From assembly GCF_000418325.1 (NCBI RefSeq), contig NC_021658.1, positions 62,001 to 126,000 on the forward strand: a stretch of DNA of 64,000 nt, read 5' to 3'. Position 1 is the stretch's first letter. Each line of letters begins with the position of its first letter. The translations under genes and the position numbers were made by a program. This document shows, piece by piece, positions 33,427 through 44,911 of the stretch. Below the pieces are notes generated by a model. That model was not told the DNA's origin and did no database searches. It worked only from the letters and a program-made list of their open reading frames with translations. The stretch is from Sorangium cellulosum So0157-2. Its GTDB lineage: Bacteria > Myxococcota_A > Polyangia > Polyangiales > Polyangiaceae.

Positions 33427-36400
33427 ATGCCTCACCGATCGATGCGCTTCGCGCGGCTGATGGTCGTGCTCGTGGGCCTGTTGTTCTGGAACGGCTGCGA
33501 GGACGACGACGGAGGCGACACCCCCGCCGGCGTGTGCGGCGACGGCGTTGTCGACGCGGGGGAGGTGTGCGACGACGGCAACATGGCGGAGGGCGACGGC
33601 TGTTCGCCGACGTGCCATCCCGAGGAGGCGCCGCGGCCCCGCTGCGGGGACGGCGCGCTCGACGCGGGCGAGGCGTGCGACGACGGCAACACGGACGGCG
33701 GCGACGGCTGCTCGGCGGAGTGCGAGATCGAGGTGCCGCCGCGCTGCGGTGACGGCGTCGTCGATCCGGGCGAGCAGTGCGACGACGGGAACGTCGCGGC
33801 CGCCGACGGCTGCGAGGTCGACTGCACGAAGTCGAAGCTCCTGGAGATCGCGTGCGGGGAGATCCCGCCGGTCGCGCACGGGACGTGCGAGGTGGTCCCC
33901 GGCGCGGGCGCCACGCTGATCCAGGGCGTCGTGCTCGCCCCGGGCGCGGTGTACCGCGGCGGGCGGGTGCTCGTGGACGAGCGGGGGACGATCGCGTGCG
34001 TCGGCTGCGATTGCGAGGCGGCGGGCGCGACGGTGATCACGTGCCCGAGGGGCGTCATCTCCCCTTCGCTGATCAACACGCACGATCACCTCACGTTCAC
34101 GCAGAACAGCCCGTATACCCCGACGGAGGAGCGCTACGAGCACCGGCACGACTGGCGCACCGGCCGTGACGACCACACGAGGATCGACACGCCGGGGTCG
34201 GCCACGCAGGCGCAGATCCGGTGGGGCGAGCTCCGCTTCCTGATGGGCGGCGCGACGTCGATCGTCGGCTCGGGGAGCGCGACCGGGCTCCTCCGGAACC
34301 TGGACCGGGGCGATCAGGAAGGCCTGGGGCAGGATTCGGTCCTCTTCGACACCTTCCCGCTCCGCGACTCGAGCGGCCGCGAGCTCGTGAGCGGCTGCGG
34401 CTACTCGAGCGACATGGTGAGAGGGGAGGACATCGAGGGAGAGGCCGCCTATTGCCCGCACGTGGCCGAGGGGATCGAGGCGTCGGCGCGGAACGAGTTC
34501 GTCTGCCTGCAGACGGCGCCGAACGACGTGCTGAAGCCGCAGAGCGCGTACATCCACGGGATCGGCCTCACCGCGCCCGACTACGCGGCCATGGCGGAGA
34601 ACGGGACGGCGCTCATCTGGTCTCCGCGCTCCAACGTCACCCTCTACGGCGACACGGCCGTGGTCACCGCCGCGGCCCGCCTCGGGGTGCAGATCGCCCT
34701 CGGCACGGACTGGATCGCGACCGGCTCGATGAACCTCCTGCGCGAGCTCCGGTGCGCGGCGGCGCTCAACGAGGTGTATTACGACGGCTTCTTCACCGAC
34801 GAGGAGCTGTGGAGGATGGTGACCGGGAGCGCCGCCTCGGTCACCGCCACCGAGGAGGTCATCGGCGCGCTGTCGCTCGGGAAGGTCGCGGACATCGCCG
34901 TCTTCAACGGCGCGGAGCGCGCCGATCACCGCGCGATCGTCGCCGCCGAGCCCGAGGACGTCGTGCTCGTGATGCGCGGCGGGAAGGTCCTTTACGGCGA
35001 CGCGGCCGTGGTGGCCGCGGTCCGGGGCGCGGAGGTCTGCGACGAGCTCGACGTGTGCGGCGTCGCGAAGCAGGTCTGTCTGCAGGACGAGATCGGGATG
35101 GGGCTGGAGCAGCTCGAGCGGGAGGTGGGCGAGATCTACCCGCCCTTCTTCTGCGACGAGCCCGAGGGCGAGCCGCTCTGCACCCCGTCGCGCGCGGCGA
35201 CCGCGCCCGTGAACGCGTCGGTGAACGGCTCGACCGTCTACACCGGGCAGCCGACGGACGGGGACCTCGACGGCGACGGCATCGACGACGGCGCGGACAA
35301 CTGCCCGAGCGTCTTCAACCCGATCCGGCCGCTCGACGACGGCGCGCAGGCCGACGCCGACGGCGACGGCGAGGGCGACGCCTGCGACGCGTGCCCGATC
35401 GACGCGGGCAGCACCCTCTGCTCGGCGCCGAACCCGCACGACGGCGACGGCGACGGCGTCGAGAGCGGCGCGGACAACTGCCCGAGCCTCGAGAACCCCG
35501 ACCAGGCCGACATGGATGGCGACGGCAAGGGCGATCCGTGCGACCTCTGCCCGGCGGACGCGAACCGGGGAGCACAGGGCTGCCCTGTGTCGATCTACGA
35601 CATCAAGGACGGCACCGTCGCCGAGGGGATGGTGGTGGCCCTGGAGAACGTGCTCGTGACGGCGAAGCACGCGAGCGGGTTCTTCGTGCAGGTCAAGCCC
35701 GGGGACCCGGAGTACGCGGGGCCCGCGTACTCCGGCGTCTACGTCTACAGCCCGGAGAACGCCGTGGTCGCGGGCGACCGCGTGCGGATCGCGAGCGCCG
35801 TGGTCACGAACTTCTACGGCCAGATCCAGCTCGGATCCGCCGTTGTCGAGGTGATCGCGTCGCTCGGCGAGGCGGCGCCGGCGCCGGCGCCGGTCGCGCC
35901 GGCCGACATCGCCACCGGCGGGCCGCGGGCCGCCGAGCTCGAGGGCGTGCTCGTCGAGGTGGCGGACGTCAGGGTGACCGGGCTCGAGACCATGTACAAC
36001 GAGTTCTTCGTCACGGGCGATCTGCGCGTGAACGACCTCCTGTACCTGGCCGACCCGTTCCCGGTGGTCGGCGACCGCTTCGCGAGCATCCGCGGCATCC
36101 TCGATTTTCGGAACGACAACTCGAAGATCGAGCCGCGCGGCGCGGAAGACCTCGTGCCGGGCCCGCCGCGGCTCGCGGCGTTCGGGCCGGCGGGGTCGTT
36201 CGTCTACGCGGGGCAGACCGGGGCGCAGACCGTGCCGGCGCCGCTCGAGGTGACGCTCTCCAGGCCGGCGCCGGCCGACATGTTCGTGGCCGTGACCTCG
36301 GGCGATCCGGCGGCGCTCGCGGTGGTGGGCGGCGGCGTGACCGTGCCCGCCGGCGCGACGAGCGCCCCCGTGCTGCTCGACGCCGTCGCCGCGGCGGAGG

Positions 36401-37359
36401 CGGTGACGCTCACCGCGGCCCTCGACGTCGTGAGCCTCGCCGCGACGGTGCGCGTCCTCGACCCGGCCGAGGCGCCGGCGCTGGCGGCGCTCGACCCGTC
36501 GTCGGCCACGGCGGCGCCGGGCAGCACGGTGTCGTTCACCGTGGCGCTCGACATCCCGGCGCCGCCGGACGGCGCGGTCGTGGCGCTCGCGCTCGACCCG
36601 CCGGACGCCGGCACCCTGCCTGCGTCGGTCGCGATCCCGGCCGGGCAGCAGAGCGCCACGTTCGACTACGTGGACGGCGGCTCGAGCGCCGGCGTCACGG
36701 TGACGGCGACGCTCGGGGAGAGCTCGCTCACCGCGACCGTCGAGGTGGTGACGGTGGCGGGAGCGCTCGTGATCAACGAGGTGGATTACGATCAGGAGGA
36801 CACCGATGGTGCCGAGTTCATCGAGATCTACAACGGCACGGGCGGACCGGTCGACCTCGCGGGTCACGCGATCGTGTTGATCAACGGCGCGAGAGCGCCT
36901 GCCTCCGTGTACCAGACGTTCGATCTGAGCCCTGCCGGGACGCTCGCGGCGGGCCAGTACCTCGTGCTCGGCAGCGCGGCGGTGGTGGTCGGCACCGACG
37001 AGGCGCCGGCCATGGTGCCGGAGGGGACTCCGACGATCGCGTTCTCCGGCGCCCAGACCAACCGGATACAGAATGGAGGGGGCGCAGCGCCCATGGAGCC
37101 CGACGGGATCGCGCTGGTGAACACGACGACGGGCGCCTTGATCGACGCGCTCTCCTACGAGGGGAGCATCACCGCCGTCACGATCGGGGAGGCCAGCGTG
37201 AGCCTCGTCGAGGGCGCGCCGCTGCCCGCCTCCGTGGCGGACCTCAACGATGCTCCGGGCTCGCTCTGCCGCCTGCCCGACGGGACGGACACGAACCAGG
37301 CCGCCGCCGACTGGGCGTTCTCCGCGACGATCACGCCGGGCGCGGCGAACGTGCCGTGA
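33427..37359 (+). CDS. Large secreted lipoprotein: Cys-rich repeats, amidohydrolase, TSP3 repeats and lamin-tail domain
   Basis: A 1310-residue multidomain lipoprotein with lipobox LLFWNGC (Cys24). Three Cys-rich '[15 protein letters not shown]' repeats (DUF4215 type, about 35-135) come first. A metal-dependent amidohydrolase follows (about 145-545): His219-x-His221 in [25 protein letters not shown], and a composite C-terminal [16 protein letters not shown]3-like calcium repeats ([18 protein letters not shown]...) lie at about 610-720. An OB-like region ([18 protein letters not shown]), two Ig-like beta domains and a lamin-tail domain (about 1115-1290, [20 protein letters not shown]) follow. 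It probably hydrolyses an amide or cyclic substrate outside the cell; the substrate is unknown. Confidence 0.88.
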   Translation: MPHRSMRFARLMVVLVGLLFWNGCEDDDGGDTPAGVCGDGVVDAGEVCDDGNMAEGDGCSPTCHPEEAPRPRCGDGALDAGEACDDGNTDGGDGCSAECEIEVPPRCGDGVVDPGEQCDDGNVAAADGCEVDCTKSKLLEIACGEIPPVAHGTCEVVPGAGATLIQGVVLAPGAVYRGGRVLVDERGTIACVGCDCEAAGATVITCPRGVISPSLINTHDHLTFTQNSPYTPTEERYEHRHDWRTGRDDHTRIDTPGSATQAQIRWGELRFLMGGATSIVGSGSATGLLRNLDRGDQEGLGQDSVLFDTFPLRDSSGRELVSGCGYSSDMVRGEDIEGEAAYCPHVAEGIEASARNEFVCLQTAPNDVLKPQSAYIHGIGLTAPDYAAMAENGTALIWSPRSNVTLYGDTAVVTAAARLGVQIALGTDWIATGSMNLLRELRCAAALNEVYYDGFFTDEELWRMVTGSAASVTATEEVIGALSLGKVADIAVFNGAERADHRAIVAAEPEDVVLVMRGGKVLYGDAAVVAAVRGAEVCDELDVCGVAKQVCLQDEIGMGLEQLEREVGEIYPPFFCDEPEGEPLCTPSRAATAPVNASVNGSTVYTGQPTDGDLDGDGIDDGADNCPSVFNPIRPLDDGAQADADGDGEGDACDACPIDAGSTLCSAPNPHDGDGDGVESGADNCPSLENPDQADMDGDGKGDPCDLCPADANRGAQGCPVSIYDIKDGTVAEGMVVALENVLVTAKHASGFFVQVKPGDPEYAGPAYSGVYVYSPENAVVAGDRVRIASAVVTNFYGQIQLGSAVVEVIASLGEAAPAPAPVAPADIATGGPRAAELEGVLVEVADVRVTGLETMYNEFFVTGDLRVNDLLYLADPFPVVGDRFASIRGILDFRNDNSKIEPRGAEDLVPGPPRLAAFGPAGSFVYAGQTGAQTVPAPLEVTLSRPAPADMFVAVTSGDPAALAVVGGGVTVPAGATSAPVLLDAVAAAEAVTLTAALDVVSLAATVRVLDPAEAPALAALDPSSATAAPGSTVSFTVALDIPAPPDGAVVALALDPPDAGTLPASVAIPAGQQSATFDYVDGGSSAGVTVTATLGESSLTATVEVVTVAGALVINEVDYDQEDTDGAEFIEIYNGTGGPVDLAGHAIVLINGARAPASVYQTFDLSPAGTLAAGQYLVLGSAAVVVGTDEAPAMVPEGTPTIAFSGAQTNRIQNGGGAAPMEPDGIALVNTTTGALIDALSYEGSITAVTIGEASVSLVEGAPLPASVADLNDAPGSLCRLPDGTDTNQAAADWAFSATITPGAANVP

Positions 37360-37512
37360 GCGAGCCTCGGCCGAGGTGCGCTGCGCTCTCCGGCGCAGCG
37401 CGCCTCGGCGGCCGCCATGACCCCGGTGCCGCCGCGCGGCCCGCGCCGCGCGGCCTCCGCCGGTGTCGTCATCCTGTCAGCGGGTCTGGAGGGGGAGGGG
37501 CCGCGAGCTTTT

Positions 37513-37569
37513 GCTCACGGAACGGGCGGCGCGCCGCCGCTCACGGAACAGGCGGCGCGCTGTTGCTCA
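37513..37569. repeat. 26-bp direct repeat between convergent genes
   Basis: Unit GCTCACGGAACNGGCGGCGC plus GCNGNN, at 37513-37538 and 37539-37564, with a third start (GCTCAC) at 37565 that includes the stop codon of the minus-strand gene. The repeats are GC-rich with internal dyad symmetry (GGCGGCGCGCCGCC), so they may serve as a two-way terminator. Confidence 0.75.
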
Positions 37570-38259
37570 CAGGCAGCCGCAGAGCGGGTCGCCCTGCTTG
37601 CACACGCACTTGCCCTTCTTCGCCACCCCCGCGCGGGCGCCTCGCGCGGCCTTGGCCGGGGCCGACCGGCCGCCCTTGACCGCGGCCGCCTTGGGCGAGA
37701 GCTTCGACGTCTTCGCGTCGGCCTCGTCCTCGGCCTCGGCCGCAGCCTTCGCCTCCTCCGCGGCCTTGTACGCGGCGAACGCCTTCTGCGCCTTCTCGGC
37801 GTCGCTCTTGGCCGTGTCGAGCGCGAGGGTCAGCTCGGAGATCTTCTTGTTGCGCGCCTCGAGCTCCAGGTTGAGCTGCGCGATCCTGTCCTGCTCGGCG
37901 ATGCGCGCGGCCACCGCCTCGGCCTGGGCCGCCTCGGCCTCCTTCACCTTGCCGGCGAAGGTGGTGACCGCGACCGCAGCCGCGGCCGCGATGATCAGGC
38001 CCATGCCGACCGCGAGCCGGCTCCGCCGCTTCTGCCGCACGCCCTGGGCGAGCGCCTCGAGCTCGCGGTCCAGGTCCCCCGAGGAGGACGACATGGGCGG
38101 CACGCTGGCCGCCACCGGCGCGATGCTGGGGCTGACCTGGACCGCCGCGTGGACGCCCGTCCTCGTCCCCTGCGCATGCGTGGCGGGGGTATAGGGCAGC
38201 GCCCCTGGTGTGACGGGGGTATAGGGCAGCGACCCCGGCCTCTCTTGAGTGTTGATCAT
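37567..38259 (-). CDS. Single-span membrane protein with coiled coil and Cys-rich C-terminus
   Basis: A 230-residue protein of no recognised family. The N-terminal 55 residues contain a repeated PYTP motif (GSLPYTPVTPGALPYTPATH), encoded by a short tandem repeat near 38190-38245. One membrane helix lies at about 82-103 (LAVGMGLIIAAAAAVAVTTF). A coiled coil follows (about 104-185: KEAEAAQAEAVAARIAEQDR...LELEARNKKISELTLALDT), then a Lys/Ala-rich stretch and a terminal Cys cluster CVCKQGDPLCGCL that could bind metal. A GGAGGAGG ribosome site is 9 bases before the ATG. No similar neighbour gives a functional clue. Confidence 0.7.
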   Translation of the reverse strand: MINTQERPGSLPYTPVTPGALPYTPATHAQGTRTGVHAAVQVSPSIAPVAASVPPMSSSSGDLDRELEALAQGVRQKRRSRLAVGMGLIIAAAAAVAVTTFAGKVKEAEAAQAEAVAARIAEQDRIAQLNLELEARNKKISELTLALDTAKSDAEKAQKAFAAYKAAEEAKAAAEAEDEADAKTSKLSPKAAAVKGGRSAPAKAARGARAGVAKKGKCVCKQGDPLCGCL

Positions 38260-38806
38260 CGCGCGAGACCTCCTCCTCCGTGAGCGGTTCCTCGGCAGGC
38301 AAATGTGGTGCCCGGTGCGAGGAGCTCACCACCGCGCCGCGCGCGCCCCCCGGAAAGCGCCTGAATGCGGGCAACGGAGGTGATCGCGAGAGGATCCAGA
38401 GGCGGGTCGCGCGCGATCCGGTGGATCAGTTGTTCTGGTACATGGAGCTCTCACCGGACCTCCATGTGTCCCCCTGGTCCACTGGATGTCCTGCCTCCGC
38501 GCGTCGGAATCTCGTGCTGCTTGCAGGTACGGAGATCCGTCGTTGCTCAATGCAGCACGAGGAGGCCTCGCGCAAGTTTGGTCGACGACCGAGACATGTC
38601 AATGGATGTGTACCGGCGCATCTCCACTGGAATGCCGGTCGGCGCATGCTCAGGGCCAGGCCATGGCCCCCCATGGCCGTTCCCGTACGGTTCCCGCGAT
38701 TCGAGCTTGGCTGCACGAGCATGCGGCGGCGAGCAGACCTCGATCTGCAGGAATGCAGGAAGGGCGCCAGCGGGGCGGCGAAGCGCGCGTCGCCGCGGGG
38801 CGGACG
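38260..38806. other. Non-coding region with candidate structured element
   Basis: 545 bp between two minus-strand genes with lower GC than its neighbours and no open frame that looks like a protein. It holds a nested hairpin at 38511-38561 and a small palindrome around CCATGGCCCCCCATGG (38662-38677). It should also carry the promoter of the coiled-coil gene near 38280. Confidence 0.5.
38511..38561. other. Nested inverted repeat (possible RNA structure)
   Basis: CTCGTGCTGC at 38511-38520 is perfectly complementary to GCAGCACGAG at 38552-38561. The 31-base loop contains a second stem, ACGGA/TCCGT (38529-38540). The structure may be a small RNA or leader element; no promoter or T-tract is clear. 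Confidence 0.4.
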
Positions 38807-40459
38807 TCAGGGCTGCAGCTTGGCGACGAACGCGTCGGCGCCCCCGACGCTCGCCAGCGGGGCTCCCCCGAGATCGATGCTGCCTTCGAAATCGCCCGTC
38901 AGCGCGATGACGCCGAGCGCGCCCACCGCGACGTCCGCTGCGCTCTGCGCCATCGAATCGCCGAACGAGATGGCCCAGACCGTCGCGCCGTCCGGTGTGA
39001 ACTTCGCCAGGAAAGCGTCCCTGTCGCCGCGGGACTCGAGGTGTCGAGAGTCGAGATCGAGCGAGCGCGCGAATTCTCCGACCACGATGACGTTGCCCGC
39101 CTGGTCCACCGCCACCCCGAGCGCCTTCTGATCCTCCTGATTCCCGAATTGACGGCTCCAGCGAGGCTTGCCCTCGCGGTCGAAGGCAGCGACCACCGCG
39201 TCGGCCCCTCCGCGATGCTGCGACGTGGATCCATCGATGTTCATCGTTCCGTAAGTGTTCCCCGCGACGACGATGCCTCCCTGGGCGTCCACCGCGACCG
39301 ACACGAACTCCTGCGCCATGTCATCGCCGAAGCTCTTGGCGATGCGCGGCACCCCGTTCCTGTCGAGCTTGACCAAGAAGGCGTCGTAGCCGCGGGGGAT
39401 GACGGGCTTGTCCCCGAAGCTCATGTCCCCCGCGAGGCTGCCGACCAGGACCACGCCGCCATCGGGCGTGGCCGCGGCGTCGAGGGCGACCTGTTCGCTC
39501 CGATTGCCGAAGTTGAAGCTCCAGATGTGGTTCCCCGCCGCGTCGATCTTGGCGACGAAGATGTCCTCTCCGCCGTCGCTGACCAGGCCATTCGCGCCGA
39601 ACACCCTCGCCCGATCGATAAAACTGCCGGCGACGAAGATGTTGCCCTCGCCGTCCACGGCGAGCCCCTGGACCGTGTCGTCCGCGGGACCGCTGATGCT
39701 ATTCATCCAGTCGAGGTCGCCGTTCGCATCGAGCTTCGCCACGAACACGTCGTCCGTGCCGGTGTCGTTGTCGAGCGGCGTCCCGTCGATACGGAGGGTG
39801 TTGTCGTGGGTCCCGGCCACGATCACGCCGCCGTCCTTCGTGTACGCAAGGCGGGTGCAGGCATCGGAGCCGTTCCCCCCGAACGCCTTCCCCCAGATCC
39901 TGGCCCCGGTCGGGTCGAGCTTGACGACGAAGGCGTCGGTCGAGCCCTGGTCGATGGCGAAGCCCACGTTCCCGGTGAACCGCCCCGCGACCAGGAGGTT
40001 TCCCGCCGCGTCGAAGGCGATGTCATGGCCGTACTGCGCGCCGCCCTCCCCGATCTTGAGGCTCCACTCGAGCTTTCCGGTGCACTTCGGCTCACCGTCG
40101 CAGCTCTCGTCCATGGCCTCCGCGCAAACCTCGGTCGTGGGGACCACCTGATCGACGCACACCCCGTCGCGCAGACAGCCGTCCTTGCACTCGCCGACTC
40201 CCAGGGTGAGGGGGGGACCGTCATAACAGGACACACAGGGCTGCTCGTCGCCCGTGGAGGCGCTCGACGTCGCCCCGCCGACGCCGCCGCCCGCGCCGCC
40301 GTCGCCGCCCAGGCCGCCCAGTCCGCCCAGTCCGCCCGTCCCGCCGGCGCCGGCCGCGCCGCCGCCGTTCATCGCGATCACGCCCTTGTCGAAGCATCCG
40401 CCGAGCGCGCCGGCCACGCCGAGCGCGCCGAAGATCACCAAGTAGCCGCTGCGTCTCAT
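38807..40459 (-). CDS. Lipoprotein with beta-propeller (SBBP-like) repeats
   Basis: A 550-residue lipoprotein: lipobox GVAGALGGC near residue 22, then a Gly-rich linker (GGTGGLGGLGGLGGDGG) and a Cys-containing segment (CVSCYDG, CKDGCLRDGVCVD). About eight propeller blades of roughly 50 residues follow (for example GNLLVAGRFTGNVGF.., DAFVVKLDPTGARIWGKAFGG, GGIVVAGNTYGTMNIDG, DAFLAKFTPDG). Such surface propellers usually bind proteins or glycans. Its ATG overlaps the TPR gene stop by one base (TGATG), placing it third in the kinase-TPR-propeller operon. Confidence 0.85.
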   Translation of the reverse strand: MRRSGYLVIFGALGVAGALGGCFDKGVIAMNGGGAAGAGGTGGLGGLGGLGGDGGAGGGVGGATSSASTGDEQPCVSCYDGPPLTLGVGECKDGCLRDGVCVDQVVPTTEVCAEAMDESCDGEPKCTGKLEWSLKIGEGGAQYGHDIAFDAAGNLLVAGRFTGNVGFAIDQGSTDAFVVKLDPTGARIWGKAFGGNGSDACTRLAYTKDGGVIVAGTHDNTLRIDGTPLDNDTGTDDVFVAKLDANGDLDWMNSISGPADDTVQGLAVDGEGNIFVAGSFIDRARVFGANGLVSDGGEDIFVAKIDAAGNHIWSFNFGNRSEQVALDAAATPDGGVVLVGSLAGDMSFGDKPVIPRGYDAFLVKLDRNGVPRIAKSFGDDMAQEFVSVAVDAQGGIVVAGNTYGTMNIDGSTSQHRGGADAVVAAFDREGKPRWSRQFGNQEDQKALGVAVDQAGNVIVVGEFARSLDLDSRHLESRGDRDAFLAKFTPDGATVWAISFGDSMAQSAADVAVGALGVIALTGDFEGSIDLGGAPLASVGGADAFVAKLQP

Positions 40460-41445
40460 CAGAACACCCCTGTGATCCCAGCGCCCCACGGCGATATCCA
40501 CGGACGCAACGCCGCGTCCTTGGGCTTCGACGCGGACGGCAGCGTGAGGAGCAGCGCCGCGCCGCCCGCGGCGAGCGCCCCGCCCACGATGAACGCCGGC
40601 GCGGGGATGAGGCGCGTGCTGTTGTACGAGCCCAGCGTGTCGCGCGCCTTCGGCGTGTCCGGGCACACGACCTTCTCGGTGCACCCGAGGTCGATGAGAT
40701 CGCTGCGCAGGGCGAGGGTCACGCCGAGCGTGACGCCGCCGACGACGAGCGCCGCCGCGCCCGTGCCCAGCGCAGACCAGCCGAGCACGCGCTGCGCGAC
40801 GCCCTGCGACGCCGGGCCGGCGGGCGAGGGGGCGGAGGGCCGGCGGACCTCGGGGAACGCGAGCGCGATCGACGCCTCCTGGCGCTCCGCCAGCGTGACC
40901 TCCTGCCGGACGACCCGGCCCGCCCACGCGCCCTCGACGAGGTGCTTGCCGGGATCGACAGGCCGGCTCACCCCCACGAGCGCGGGCGGCATGGGCTTGC
41001 CGTCGACGGTGATCTGCACCTCGCGCTCCGGGGCGCCGCGCACCCCGACTGCCAGCTTGGGGATGCGCGGTTTGAGATCGCGATACGCCCTCTCGGCGTC
41101 GGCGATGGCCGCCTTGAAGACGTCGCTCGCCGAGGCCTCCAGCGCCGTGCGGCTCACCTGCAGGTAGCGCTCGGAGGCCTCGATGAGGCGGCCGAGCTGC
41201 TCGAGGCACCGCGCCGCGTACAGGCCGATCGTGGGGGCCTGGATCAGCTCTTCGGCGCGCCCGAGCTTGTCGAGCGCCGCCGCGTACTCGCCCCGGTCGT
41301 AGAGCTCGAGGCCCTCCTCCGCGAGCGCCCGGGCAGCGTTGACGGTGGCCGGGTCGACGTCGGCCGCGCGCGCGGGGGGCGCGGCGGCGAGCGCGAGCGC
41401 GAACGCGACGGTGACGGTGCCGAGGGCCCTCAAGCGCGGGTGCAT
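40459..41445 (-). CDS. Exported TPR protein with PEGA-like domain
   Basis: A 328-residue protein with signal peptide MHPRLRALGTVTVAFALA (cleaved near ARAAD). TPR-like helices span about 32-130 (ARALAEEGLELYDRGEYAAAL, APTIGLYAARCLEQLGRL). A PEGA-like beta segment lies at about 140-200 (EREVQITVDGKPMPPALVGVSRPVDPGKH). Two hydrophobic helices (about 232-255 and 290-312) and a short tail complete it. GAGGAG lies 4 bases before the ATG and 8 bases separate it from the kinase stop. Architecture matches 21210-22211, supporting a duplicated module. Likely an envelope-located partner or substrate of the kinase; not proven. Confidence 0.78.
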   Translation of the reverse strand: MHPRLRALGTVTVAFALALAAAPPARAADVDPATVNAARALAEEGLELYDRGEYAAALDKLGRAEELIQAPTIGLYAARCLEQLGRLIEASERYLQVSRTALEASASDVFKAAIADAERAYRDLKPRIPKLAVGVRGAPEREVQITVDGKPMPPALVGVSRPVDPGKHLVEGAWAGRVVRQEVTLAERQEASIALAFPEVRRPSAPSPAGPASQGVAQRVLGWSALGTGAAALVVGGVTLGVTLALRSDLIDLGCTEKVVCPDTPKARDTLGSYNSTRLIPAPAFIVGGALAAGGAALLLTLPSASKPKDAALRPWISPWGAGITGVF

Positions 41446-41453
41446 GCGTCTCC

Positions 41454-43061
<1,608 letters not shown>

Positions 43062-43253
43062 TGTCGCAGGACCTGTCGTGCGCGCGTGGCCTACCCTACG
43101 CTGGTAATTGTTCAGTGCTGATCAACAAGAACAACGGATAGACCGGAAGTCTACGGGCCATGGTGCGGAGCGTCAATCGACGCCCGTACCTCGGGCTCGC
43201 AGGACGCTGCTAGACCACCGAACAGGTTGAAACGCCGCGCAACAGAGAGTTTG

Positions 43254-43274
43254 AACCACAGAGGCACAGAGGGA
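43254..43274. repeat. Octamer-periodic element (CACAGAGG units)
   Basis: AACCACAGAGGCACAGAGGG in the 275-bp gap between the kinase and the cNMP-binding gene: two tandem CACAGAGG octamers in an AT-richer patch. It has the same 8-base period as the CGCAAAGG element at 26165-26275. The rest of the gap (43062-43336) shows no gene. Confidence 0.6.
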
Positions 43275-43336
43275 ACAACAACAAAAACTCTGCCCAACCA
43301 TGGCGCATTTCTTCGTCTCTCGAGCGGTTCTGCGCC

Positions 43337-44692
43337 CTAGATCAGCACGAAGTCCTCGGCCACGGAGACCTCCTCGGCCATGATGCTCGTGGTCTCCTCG
43401 TCGCGCTGGACGGCGAGCTTGTAGAGTTGCGCCAGCACGGCCGGGTGATCCTCGACCAGACCCATGAACTCGGTGGCCGGCAGGTACAGCGCCACGGTGG
43501 GGTGGACGGCGATCACGTCGGCGTTCGCCGCGCGGCGGAGGACCATCGCGATCTCGCCGGCGACGTCGCCCGGGCCGAGCGTGGTGAGCACGAGCGGCTC
43601 GAGGTGGGCGTCGTCGGCGGTGTCGCGCCGGACCACGGCGACCTCGCCGGAGGCGATGAGGAACAGGCCGGGGGGCCGCTCGTCCTGCACGAGGAGCCGC
43701 TCGTTCTTCTCGAACGTGCGGGTGCGGAACCGCTTCACGAACGCGGGCCGGTCGGCGTCGGGGACGACGCGGAGCACGTCGCTCATCCGGACGAGGTTCT
43801 CCACCATGCGGTCGCGGCAGTAGGCGGCGAGCTCCAGGCCGACCTCGGGCTCGCGCTGGGCGATCTCGTCGATCGCGTCGCGCTTCACCTCGAGCACGAT
43901 GGACGGCCGCGTGGCGACGACGCTGCCGGTGCGCGGCGCCCGCGAGAGCAGCGCCATCTCGCCGAACATGGCGCCGTTCGTGAGCCGCGCGAGGACGATC
44001 TCCTCGCTGCCGCGCCGGCGCCGGGCCTCGAGCTCGCCGCGCGCGACGAAGTAGGCCTCGCTGCGCGCGGCGCCCTGCTCGATGACGGTCGTCCCCGCCG
44101 CCACCCAGATGGGCGTGAACGCGGCGCACAGGGCGCGGAGCGCGTCGCGCCCGACGGACGAGAAGACCGGCTGGGGCGCGATCCCGGGGTGATCGATCTG
44201 GGCGGCGAGCCTGCGGGTGGCGTCGTGGATGATCTCCGTCGCCTTGTTGAGCAGGAGCGTGCCGGTGAGCACGGACGCGAGCGGCTGGAACGCCTCGGCG
44301 GTCGGCAGGGGCGGCGGCGGCGGCGCGCCCTCGCCGAGCCGCGGCGAGTCCCGGCAAAAGGCCTCGGCGATGAGATCGAGGCCCGGGCCGGGATCGCCGC
44401 CGAAGCGCTCGCTCTCGCGCGCGGCGGCCACGGCGAGCGGCAGGTTCTCCAGATCGATCGCGCGGACGACCGCGGTGGCGCACGCCTCGCGCGCGGCCTC
44501 GTGGCGGTTCAGCTCGCCGAGGAGGCGGCCGCAGAGGCAGAGCGCGGACGGCATGGTCGGGTCGTGCCGGACCAGCGCCGCGGCCCAACGGAGCGCGGCG
44601 TCGCGCTCTCCTGCGAGCGCGAGCGAGAGCGCTCGGTCGATCGGCGACTCCGCTTGGTGGGTCGAACCCGGGAGCACCGGGGGGAGGGCCAT
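43337..44692 (-). CDS. Protein with two cyclic-nucleotide-binding domains
   Basis: A 451-residue soluble protein. An N-terminal TPR-like helical region (about 15-100, ALAGERDAALRWAAALVRHDP) leads into two cNMP-binding folds. The first (about 185-300) has the phosphate-cassette-like GAMFGEMALLSRAPRTGSVVA; the second (about 320-435) has GDVAGEIAMVLRRAANADVIAV. Neither DNA-binding nor catalytic domains are attached, so it is more likely a signalling adaptor than a CRP-type regulator. The cassettes keep the Gly-Glu pair and an Arg, so nucleotide binding is plausible. It stands alone. Confidence 0.85.
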   Translation of the reverse strand: MALPPVLPGSTHQAESPIDRALSLALAGERDAALRWAAALVRHDPTMPSALCLCGRLLGELNRHEAAREACATAVVRAIDLENLPLAVAAARESERFGGDPGPGLDLIAEAFCRDSPRLGEGAPPPPPLPTAEAFQPLASVLTGTLLLNKATEIIHDATRRLAAQIDHPGIAPQPVFSSVGRDALRALCAAFTPIWVAAGTTVIEQGAARSEAYFVARGELEARRRRGSEEIVLARLTNGAMFGEMALLSRAPRTGSVVATRPSIVLEVKRDAIDEIAQREPEVGLELAAYCRDRMVENLVRMSDVLRVVPDADRPAFVKRFRTRTFEKNERLLVQDERPPGLFLIASGEVAVVRRDTADDAHLEPLVLTTLGPGDVAGEIAMVLRRAANADVIAVHPTVALYLPATEFMGLVEDHPAVLAQLYKLAVQRDEETTSIMAEEVSVAEDFVLI

Positions 44693-44911
44693 GTAGGCGT
44701 CTATATCAGGGTTCGTTGCGCGACGGCAAAGAAGGCCGACCCGGTCGCAATGCGGCGGCTCGGCGGTCCGTGTCTGACCAGCGCGGTGCAGCGGGGCGCG
44801 GAGCGCGGCGAGCCGTCTGCGGGGCGGCGGCGTGCGGCGGCGCGCGGGGTGGCGCGCGCGCCGCCGCCCCGCGCGCCGCGCGGATCTCCGGGCAGCGCCG
44901 GGGCGCAGCGC

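Noticed and set aside
44840..44885. Specific terminator after the dienelactone hydrolase gene
   Set aside because: Several overlapping GC-rich inverted repeats are possible and there is no T-tract, so no single structure can be supported.
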